Source: a bacterium (GTDB lineage Bacteria; Patescibacteriota; Microgenomatia; Levybacterales; UBA12049). Taken from it: a stretch of DNA of 6,609 nt. The DNA lies in the NCBI GenBank assembly GCA_021820025.1, contig JAKAEF010000059.1, positions 1-6,609 of the forward strand, read 5' to 3'. Position numbers and translations under genes: made by a program. The notes beneath the pieces were generated by a model. It did not search any database, was not told the origin of the DNA, and saw only the letters and a program-made list of their open reading frames with translations. Shown piece by piece: positions 1-5,015 of this stretch (its first letter is position 1; every line of letters begins with the position of its first letter).

Positions 1-459
1 CGATCTACGAAGTGGTATGGTTTTACTTCCTCTTTTCACAACTTTCTTTGTTAAATCCAGTGTTAAATTACCAACATGAAGTGTATTAGTCATGTGATGA
101 GGATGGTGTCGTCGTAAAAGAACTCGAATTCTTGCTAATAATTCCTCAAAATTAAATGGTTTTAATAAATAATCATCTGCTCCAAAATCAAGTCCTGCAA
201 TTTTTGTACTCATCTCATCCTGTCCAGTAAGCATAAGTATTGGGATCGTTATTCCTTTACTTCTTATATTTTTACAAACTTCTAGTCCGCTTTTATCAGG
301 GAGATTTAGATCTAAAGTAATAAGATCATATTCATTTGCAAAAATTTTCTCTAATCCTTCCTGTCCAGTAAACGCGAGTTCAACAACATAATTATCTGCC
401 AATACTTCTTTAATGGCATACGCGGTTTCTTTGTCATCTTCTATTACAAGTAATCGCAT
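1..459 (-). CDS. OmpR/PhoB-family response regulator, C-terminus cut by window edge
   Basis: The first 153 codons of a two-component response regulator, read from ATG at 459 down to base 1 with no stop. The receiver domain covers residues 1-117. Its acidic pocket is E7, D8 and D9, the phosphoacceptor is D50 in LDLNLPDKSG, the switch residue is T78 in LMLTG, and the conserved lysine is K100 in DDYLLKPF. After a short linker, residues about 124-153 (VGNLTLDL onward) match the opening beta strands of the OmpR/PhoB winged-helix DNA-binding domain. The recognition helix lies outside the window. By family, a histidine kinase phosphorylates D50 and the protein then binds promoter DNA. The gene diverges from the flavin electron-transfer operon that starts at 679, so control of that operon is possible but is inferred only from position. 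No kinase gene is visible; one could lie beyond the left edge. The family call is firm, but the regulon is unknown. Confidence 0.93.
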   Translation of the reverse strand, partial: MRLLVIEDDKETAYAIKEVLADNYVVELAFTGQEGLEKIFANEYDLITLDLNLPDKSGLEVCKNIRSKGITIPILMLTGQDEMSTKIAGLDFGADDYLLKPFNFEELLARIRVLLRRHHPHHMTNTLHVGNLTLDLTKKVVKRGSKTIPLRRS

Positions 460-469
460 CGCTTTCTCA

Positions 470-475
470 ACTATA
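470..475 (-). promoter_or_regulatory. Candidate -10 box for the response regulator
   Basis: On the minus strand TATAGT (5 of 6 to the sigma-70 -10 consensus) lies 10 bases upstream of the ATG at 459. The implied transcript would start within a few bases of the start codon, giving a leaderless or nearly leaderless mRNA. No convincing -35 hexamer is present at 16-18 bp, and the DNA is AT-rich, so this is tentative. Confidence 0.3.
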
Positions 476-486
476 CAGTAAAAATT

Positions 487-503
487 ATTAAAAAATCATT
501 AAA
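487..503. repeat. 11-bp-phased direct repeat ATTAAA, possible response-regulator site
   Basis: ATTAAA occurs at 487-492 and again at 498-503, exactly 11 bp apart (TTTAAT on the other strand). OmpR/PhoB-family regulators usually bind pairs of short direct repeats with roughly one helical turn of spacing. The site sits 28-44 bp upstream of the response regulator start, so autoregulation is conceivable. In DNA this rich in A and T such a pair can arise by chance. Confidence 0.25.
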
Positions 504-514
504 TTTTATTTTTG

Positions 515-538
515 CTATATAGGATATATTATCTATAG
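515..538. repeat. Imperfect 24-bp dyad in the divergent intergenic region
   Basis: From CTATA at the left end to TATAG at the right end, 9 of the 12 positions in each half are symmetric with the other half. It lies in the 219-bp gap between the divergent response regulator and the flavin operon. It could be an operator for either gene. The composition is almost all A and T, so chance symmetry is a real alternative. The rest of the gap (540-655) is AT-rich with no gene that I can see. Confidence 0.22.
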
Positions 539-661
539 AATATGAACCAGTTATTTTTGTATTATATCAAACATATATTTTATTATTTTTTTTATGAATA
601 TTAGCTATTTTTCTCAGCAAAATTTCAGATAATTATCATAGATTTACTAGTAGGAATTCGT

Positions 662-667
662 TATACT
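662..667 (+). promoter_or_regulatory. Candidate -10 box for the flavin electron-transfer operon
   Basis: TATACT (5 of 6 to consensus) lies 11 bases before the ATG at 679, so transcription would start about 5 bases before the start codon. No good -35 hexamer accompanies it. An alternative is TTGTAT at 557-562 with TATTAT at 581-586 (18-bp spacer), which would give a leader of about 85 nt. The sequence alone does not decide between them. Confidence 0.33.
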
Positions 668-678
668 TATTACACGGC

Positions 679-1152
679 ATGAAGAAATATATACAAATTA
701 CTATTGTCTTAGGTTTATTTGGAATTTTGGTTCTCTTTCGTCAATTAAAAGGAGGAGATCAGCAGCCTGTTGTTGAGGTTGGATCTCAAAACAATCCAAC
801 AAATACAAGTCCAACAACAGTACAACAAACTACACAGAATACACCATCAGCAAATACAAGTGGTCAAAAATACAAAGATGGGACATATACTGGTTCTACA
901 GCTGATGCATACTACGGCAATATTCAGGTTCAGGTAACAATCTCTGGAGGGAAAATTATTGATGTCGCATTTTTGCAATACCCAAGCGACAATGGAACGT
1001 CTCAATATATTAACTCTCAGGCAATGCCTCTTTTAAAGAATGAGGCTATTCAGGCACAATCAGCAAATGTAGATATTGTATCCGGGGCATCAGATAGTAG
1101 CCAAGCTTTTCAACAATCTCTTGCTAATGCATTACAACAAGCTCAATCGTAA
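679..1152 (+). CDS. Membrane-anchored FMN-binding domain protein (FMN_bind)
   Basis: A 157-residue carrier of covalently bound FMN, probably moving electrons outside the cytoplasmic membrane. Residues 1-3 (MKK) and a hydrophobic segment at about 5-20 form a signal anchor. There is no lipobox and no cysteine, so it is not a lipoprotein. Residues about 27-64 are a flexible linker rich in N, T, Q, S and P. The FMN_bind domain runs from about 66 to 155, beginning KYKDGTYTG and containing the typical VTISGGKIIDV strand pair. The attachment motif is D132-I-V-S-G-A-S138. The NqrC/RnfG consensus has Thr as the last residue, where ApbE attaches FMN; here it is Ser. The gene overlaps apbE by one base (TAATG), which strongly supports that it is ApbE's substrate. 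The ATG is preceded by no Shine-Dalgarno sequence. The domain call is strong, but flavinylation on Ser138 is inferred. Confidence 0.85.
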   Translation: MKKYIQITIVLGLFGILVLFRQLKGGDQQPVVEVGSQNNPTNTSPTTVQQTTQNTPSANTSGQKYKDGTYTGSTADAYYGNIQVQVTISGGKIIDVAFLQYPSDNGTSQYINSQAMPLLKNEAIQAQSANVDIVSGASDSSQAFQQSLANALQQAQS

Positions 1153-1892
1153 TGAAAAAACAAGCAATAGTTATGGGTATGCCTTCTACTATATCTATAG
1201 TAGACAACGACAAAAAAACAGCAGAAATAATTCAAAAAGTTTTTAACTATTTTACATACATAGATTCTATCTTTAGTACTTATAAACCAGAAAGTGAAAT
1301 AACAAAAATTAATAATAAACAGCTTCCAATTTCAGAGGCGAGTCCAATAGTTAAGAAAGTTTTTGCACTATGCGAACAAACAAAACAAGAAACAAATGGA
1401 TATTTTAATATAAACCATAAAGGTTTTATAGATCCATCTGGAATAGTTAAAGGATATGCCATTCATCAAGGAGCAGAAATATTGCGAAAAAATGGATATA
1501 AAGATTTCTGTGTAGAAATTGCAGGGGATATTGAAGTTTCTGGAACAAATAACGGTAATCCTTGGCGCATTGGTATAGAAAATCCATTTAACAGAAAAGA
1601 AATTATAAAAATTATTGCACTAATAAATAAGGGCATTGCAACATCAGGTAATTATATACGAGGAAAACACATTTATAATCCCGTTACAAAAAAGGGGACA
1701 GATGAGGTGATAAGCATTTCTGTTATTGGACCCAACGCATACGAAGCAGACAGATTTGCAACAGCAGCATTTGCCATTGGAATAAAGGGAATAGAGTTTA
1801 TAGAAAAATTAAAAGATTTTGAAGCGTATATGGTAACAAAAAATAAACAAGCATATTATACTGAAGGATTTGAAAAATTTGTTGTATCATAA
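1152..1892 (+). CDS. apbE: FAD:protein FMN transferase, ApbE family (short form)
   Basis: ApbE splits FAD and transfers FMN through a phosphoester bond to Thr or Ser of a target protein, using Mg2+. The family blocks appear in order: MGMPSTISI (8-16); IDSIFSTYKPESEITKIN (37-54); IDPSGIVKGYAI (93-104) with D94, G97 and K100; VEIAGD (121-126); WRIGIENP (138-145); IATSGNYIRGKHIYNP (162-177); and EADRFATAAFAIG (198-210), with D200 and T204 in the metal-site region. At 246 residues it is shorter than common ApbE proteins (about 300-350), mainly because it has no signal peptide or lipobox. In-frame sequence upstream holds a stop at 1125-1127 and no hydrophobic stretch, so a missed signal peptide is unlikely. 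The usual Asp after KGYAV is His105 here. The ATG at 1152 overlaps the stop of the FMN_bind gene, so translation is probably coupled. The likely target is that neighbour; the membrane protein downstream is a second possibility. Confidence 0.92.
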   Translation: MKKQAIVMGMPSTISIVDNDKKTAEIIQKVFNYFTYIDSIFSTYKPESEITKINNKQLPISEASPIVKKVFALCEQTKQETNGYFNINHKGFIDPSGIVKGYAIHQGAEILRKNGYKDFCVEIAGDIEVSGTNNGNPWRIGIENPFNRKEIIKIIALINKGIATSGNYIRGKHIYNPVTKKGTDEVISISVIGPNAYEADRFATAAFAIGIKGIEFIEKLKDFEAYMVTKNKQAYYTEGFEKFVVS

Positions 1893-1896
1893 GTAT

Positions 1897-3420
1897 ATGA
1901 AAATTATTGATTCATTTTTAAATAAGATTACTATGTACAGATTAACTCTGTACTACTTGATTGCACTTTTAGTCTGGGCTTTTATATTAAGCTTTTTAGG
2001 AATCTTACACGTAAATCCACTAGATATTATTATTGATACAGGTCTTGCATTATTTACCTGTATAGTAGGCAATTATATACTTTCAAAATTTTTTGGCGCA
2101 GTTACGAATATTGAATCTGCAATTATAACAGCACTTATTTTAACGCTTATTATTCCACTTAAGTTTCCAGTAAATGCAACCTTTTTTATAGCAGCATCTG
2201 TTTTTGCAATTGGTTCAAAATATTTTGTTACGGTTGATAGGCGTCATGTATTTAATCCCGCAGCTGCAGGAGTCTTAGCTCTATCTTTATTATCACCTGA
2301 GCATACAGCTACCTGGTGGGTTGGTACACCAAGTATGCTTCCTGTAGTTCTAATTGGGGGACTACTTCTTGTCAGAAAGATTCAACGAGAAACCTTGGCA
2401 TTTACTTTTTTACTATCTTATGCTGTTTTATTAGCTGCTGCAGCATTTTTACATGCAGGGACATTATCAGCAATTCTCACATCGTGGAAATTAAGTATAT
2501 TAAACTCAGCGGTGTTTTTCTTTACCTTTGTTATGCTTACTGAACCATTAACATCACCAACAACAAAAAAACGAAGAGAAGTATATGCATATATTACTGC
2601 TCTTTTTTATGCTACTCCACAATTAAGACTTTTTAATTTTGCATTTACTCCAGAAATGGCTCTTATTATTGGCAATATTTATTCTTTCATCGTTAGTCCA
2701 AAATTCAGACTCGTATTACCTCTCTCTTGGAAAAAAGAAATTGGAAGTAATACAGTAGTTTTTGGATTTGAAGCTCCAAAAAGTTTTACTTTTAATCCGG
2801 GTCAATATATGGAATGGACACTACCCCATACCCATGTAGATAATAGAGGAAATAGAAGATATTTTAGTTTGGCAAATTCTCCCTCTGAAAAAGAACTTAT
2901 GCTTATGATTAAGTTCTATGACCCATCGAGTTCATTTAAAAAAGCTCTACTTTCTATGCAAGAAGGTCAAGAAATTGTGGCTACACATGTTGCGGGAGAT
3001 TTTGTTTTACCAAAAGACCCAACAATACCACTTGTATTTATTGCAGGAGGGGTAGGAATGGCACCCTTCAGAAGCATGATACAGCATATAATAGATAATA
3101 AATTAACATATAACATAACAGTCATCTATTCCAACAGAGCTGCAGATGAGATTGCATTTGCAGATCTTCTTTCTCAAGCAGAAAAATTTGGAATAAAAAC
3201 ACTTTATACGCTAACAGATAAGAAAAACATTCCACAAAATTGGACAGGCGAAATAGGTTACATTACGGAAGAAATGATAGAAAAATATATTCCCGATTAC
3301 GCACAAAGAACATTTTATTTGTCAGGTCCACAACTTATGGTAGAAGCATATGAAGATTTATTGGCTAAATTAAATATTAAAAAATCTCAAATTATCAAAG
3401 ATTACTTTCCTGGATATTAA
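1897..3420 (+). CDS. NqrB/RnfD-like membrane domain fused to FNR-type FAD/NAD(P) reductase
   Basis: A 507-residue two-part protein expected to pass electrons from NAD(P)H across the membrane. Residues about 13-265 are a multi-span membrane domain of the NqrB/RnfD type. Marks are ITMYRLTLYYL near the start, the FNPAAAG motif at 119-125, MLTEPLTSPTT at 213-223, and roughly eight or more hydrophobic segments. Residues about 270-507 are a ferredoxin-NADP reductase-like module. It has RYFSLAN at 321-327 (FAD-binding RxYS type), GGVGMAP at 384-390 (pyridine nucleotide loop), SGPQLM at 476-481, and a C-terminal DYFPGY with terminal Tyr. The only cysteine is in a membrane span, so there is no 2Fe-2S domain like that of NqrF. 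I see no SGAT flavinylation motif as in NqrB/RnfD. I chose the ATG at 1897, four bases after apbE, because the conserved N-terminus starts there. A TTG at 1870 would add nine residues and overlap apbE. The architecture is confident, but the physiological acceptor is unknown. Confidence 0.85.
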   Translation: MKIIDSFLNKITMYRLTLYYLIALLVWAFILSFLGILHVNPLDIIIDTGLALFTCIVGNYILSKFFGAVTNIESAIITALILTLIIPLKFPVNATFFIAASVFAIGSKYFVTVDRRHVFNPAAAGVLALSLLSPEHTATWWVGTPSMLPVVLIGGLLLVRKIQRETLAFTFLLSYAVLLAAAAFLHAGTLSAILTSWKLSILNSAVFFFTFVMLTEPLTSPTTKKRREVYAYITALFYATPQLRLFNFAFTPEMALIIGNIYSFIVSPKFRLVLPLSWKKEIGSNTVVFGFEAPKSFTFNPGQYMEWTLPHTHVDNRGNRRYFSLANSPSEKELMLMIKFYDPSSSFKKALLSMQEGQEIVATHVAGDFVLPKDPTIPLVFIAGGVGMAPFRSMIQHIIDNKLTYNITVIYSNRAADEIAFADLLSQAEKFGIKTLYTLTDKKNIPQNWTGEIGYITEEMIEKYIPDYAQRTFYLSGPQLMVEAYEDLLAKLNIKKSQIIKDYFPGY

Positions 3421-3421
3421 T

Positions 3422-4171
3422 TTACCTTTGAGGCTTTGTAGTATCAATTCCAAAGCTTTCTGCTACATAGGTTACGACTTGTCTTAAATGAGTCACTTCT
3501 CCGGATGTCTGTGGAATTGCTTCTCTTGCAGCATTCATTAAAGCTGGAAGTCTTGTCTCTACCGCCTTTAACATATCACCTGCAAAAACTCCCGCTCCTC
3601 TTCGTGCCATAAAACCACCAGCACTGCGTTTGGAAATACTTTGACCATAACTTATATCTCCTACAAACGCACCCAAAGCAACCATTGCATCTTTAGCCAC
3701 TGCCTCCATGAATGTTGAATTATTTAAAATCCACTTGGGTAGTTTAACCTGAGGATTTACTATTTCTAAAACAGCTCTCAGCAATGGGGCATTCACAGCC
3801 TGTCTTCCTTCAGGGACCTCGTGAAATAACAAATCTCTAACTAAGAGTCCTACTTCTGCTCCTACAGCATGCACATCTGTACCTGCCCGTTCTTTAATAC
3901 CGTCAATAATGCCTCTTACTTCTGCCACAGCTGCTTCTCTAGGATTAGGGAATTGTTCTAGTGTAGATAAAATAGGAAGAGCCATGTGAATTTGATTTTC
4001 AATCCCTGCAGCAGATAATGGAGACTTTGCCATGAGTGGATGAGCATCAGAATCAAAAGCTTGATATCTATTAAGAGCTGTAATAAAGGGCTGTAAAGTT
4101 AATGAAGAATTAACTCCAACTTCTGCTGCATTAGGTCGAGGATGATCTGGTGGTAACATTGCCATATTCAT
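3422..4171 (-). CDS. Hypothetical protein, Ala-rich, function unknown
   Basis: An uninterrupted 249-codon frame on the minus strand, too long for chance in such AT-rich DNA, but I do not recognise the family. The N-terminal 20 residues are Pro/Asn-rich (LPPDHPRPN). The rest looks mostly helical and is rich in Ala, Val and Leu, with no long membrane segment, signal peptide, cysteine or obvious catalytic motif. A Gly/Ala/Arg-rich turn, KRSAGGFMARRGAGVF, lies at about 182-197. Two sampled lines have 25 and 24 G+C of 60, against 14-19 of 60 in lines of the upstream operon, so its composition differs from its neighbours. Starts at M1, M3 or M5 are all possible; a TTGACA promoter upstream favours M3 or M5 if transcription starts at 4165-4159. 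The stop lies one base from the stop of the convergent NqrB/RnfD-FNR gene. The gene is probably real; no function is assigned. Confidence 0.68.
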   Translation of the reverse strand: MNMAMLPPDHPRPNAAEVGVNSSLTLQPFITALNRYQAFDSDAHPLMAKSPLSAAGIENQIHMALPILSTLEQFPNPREAAVAEVRGIIDGIKERAGTDVHAVGAEVGLLVRDLLFHEVPEGRQAVNAPLLRAVLEIVNPQVKLPKWILNNSTFMEAVAKDAMVALGAFVGDISYGQSISKRSAGGFMARRGAGVFAGDMLKAVETRLPALMNAAREAIPQTSGEVTHLRQVVTYVAESFGIDTTKPQR

Positions 4172-4200
4172 GTAATACTGCTAAATATTTTTTTTGTCAA
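4172..4200 (-). promoter_or_regulatory. Sigma-70-like promoter for the 3422-4171 gene
   Basis: On the minus strand a perfect TTGACA (4200-4195) is followed by a 17-bp spacer and TATTAC (4177-4172, 4 of 6). The -10 box abuts the first ATG, so the transcript would begin about 6-7 bases further on, at or near the second or third in-frame ATG (4165, 4159). This favours a leaderless start at one of those codons. The evidence is the -35 box and exact spacing; the -10 box is weak. Confidence 0.45.
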
Positions 4201-4223
4201 GTTCTTACAAAATTTTTTCATTT

Positions 4224-4229
4224 TATAAT
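4224..4229 (+). promoter_or_regulatory. Candidate -10 box for the 4262-4798 gene
   Basis: A perfect TATAAT lies 32 bases before the ATG at 4262. Transcription would start near 4236 with a leader of about 26 nt. The -35 region (GTTCTT at 17 bp) is poor. TATATT at 4248-4253 is an alternative that would give an almost leaderless transcript. The region is divergent with the promoter of the minus-strand gene that starts at 4171. Confidence 0.3.
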
Positions 4230-4261
4230 ATTTGCTTGATAAAAAAATATATTGTTCTTGT

Positions 4262-4798
4262 ATGCCATCTCATATAGTATTCCAATCAAAAGATAGAGGT
4301 CGTAGAAGATTCATCGGAAGAAAAGCAAGAGACAAAGGGTCAAAAATTACCTAAAACAGCCCTCGAAAAAATTGAAGAAAAGAAAAAAGGGATATTGGAG
4401 CAAAGCCAGGCCAACCATTTGATGCACGTCTTGTGGAATTGTTTGACAAGCCTACATCTGTCTTAATGAAGCTAAAAACATTTTTTCCTTTTGATTTATT
4501 TCCAGATAAAATTAGTATAGATCTGATTAAAATTACTATTGGAAAAAATATCTTTTTCTCTAGTTCTCAAATAAAAAATATTTTAATGAAAGATATTGTT
4601 TATGTAAAAACAGAAACTTCAATTTTTATGGCAACTCTTAAAATTACCGAAGGACGTGACAAACAAAACCCTTATGTAATAAAACCATTAAAAAAAGATG
4701 ATGCTATTAAAGCAGGCAAAATAATTTCCAGGCTAGTGATTGGAAGATCAGAATCTCTCTCTTTTTCAGCTGCATCTTTTTCTTCTGCTGCGTCTTAA
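4262..4798 (+). pseudogene. Frameshifted conserved-looking hypothetical gene, possibly with a PH-like fold
   Basis: The longest intact piece is a 121-codon frame from GTG 4433 to TAA 4798, but coding-like sequence continues upstream in another frame. From 4278 to about 4403 a frame open after a TAG at 4275 reads KIEVVEDSSEEKQETKG, then KLPKTALEKIEEKKKGILEQ, with no ATG, GTG or TTG at its beginning. It joins the downstream reading PGQPFDARLVELFDKPTS if one base, probably an A in CAAAG, is missing near 4401-4405. An ATG at 4262 in the downstream frame (MPSHIVFQSK) joins the middle part if one extra base is present near 4288-4293. The repaired protein would be about 178 residues: charged and probably disordered to about residue 48, then FPFDLFPDKISIDLIKI and alternating strands to about 160, then a Ser/Ala-rich tail. 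The beta-rich pattern recalls bacterial PH-like domains, but this is weak. Decayed gene, assembly error, or a shorter gene starting at 4433 all remain possible. Confidence 0.5.
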
Positions 4799-4860
4799 AC
4801 TTCTTCTGTAATATTGGCCATAAAAATAAAATAGACTATTTCTATTAAACTAAAAAAAAT

Positions 4861-4913
4861 AGAGAATAAATATTTTGTAACAATTCTGCATAGGATGAAT
4901 ATTTTCATTCTCT
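4861..4913. repeat. AT-rich inverted repeat downstream of the frameshifted gene
   Basis: AGAGAATAAATATT (4861-4874) can pair with 4898-4913 (AATATTT, a 2-nt bulge, then ATTCTCT), giving 14 base pairs around a 23-nt loop. Read on the minus strand the stem is followed by a run of eight T (complement of the A run before 4859), which resembles a weak intrinsic terminator on that strand. No minus-strand gene precedes it. On the plus strand there is no T run. It may be a weak terminator or simply AT-rich symmetry. Confidence 0.35.
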
Positions 4914-4926
4914 AATCACATTTCAC

Positions 4927-4955
4927 TTGATAGTTACAGAAACATACACTAGAAT
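4927..4955 (+). promoter_or_regulatory. Sigma-70-like promoter for the MFS transporter gene
   Basis: TTGATA (4927-4932, 5 of 6), a 17-bp spacer and TAGAAT (4950-4955, 5 of 6) make the best promoter match in the window. Transcription would start near 4962, leaving a leader of about 54 nt before the ATG at 5016. That leader contains the 8-bp hairpin at 4985-5007. Confidence 0.62.
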
Positions 4956-4984
4956 AAATATACAGCCCCTAAAACTGTTTTTCT

Positions 4985-5007
4985 TTGTAGTTCCTCTATA
5001 ACTACAA
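4985..5007. repeat. Perfect 8-bp inverted repeat just before the MFS start codon
   Basis: TTGTAGTT (4985-4992) is the exact reverse complement of AACTACAA (5000-5007), separated by CCTCTAT. The repeat ends 8 bases before the ATG at 5016 and lies inside the predicted 5' leader, where a ribosome binding site would be; no Shine-Dalgarno sequence is present. It could be an operator for a dimeric repressor, or an RNA hairpin that limits translation. It is followed by TTTTATTT, so a weak attenuator-like terminator is a third option. Confidence 0.45.
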
Positions 5008-5015
5008 TTTTATTT

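Noticed and set aside
1280..1462. A 60-codon minus-strand frame inside apbE
   Set aside because: Antisense to conserved ApbE motifs, with no start signal or family resemblance.
1870..1896. TTG at 1870 as the start of the NqrB/RnfD-FNR fusion, with GAAGGA just upstream
   Set aside because: GAAGGA is only one base from the TTG, too close to act as a ribosome binding site, and the extension overlaps apbE. The ATG at 1897 precedes the conserved N-terminus directly.
2316..2543. A 75-codon plus-strand frame inside the membrane domain of the fusion gene
   Set aside because: Overlaps conserved NqrB/RnfD sequence in another frame and is low-complexity and cysteine-rich in a way unlike neighbouring genes.
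4373..4375. UGA read as glycine (the code of some candidate phyla) to explain the interrupted gene
   Set aside because: The same frame also has a TAA at 4352-4354, and no other gene here needs UGA as a sense codon; frameshifts explain the pattern better.
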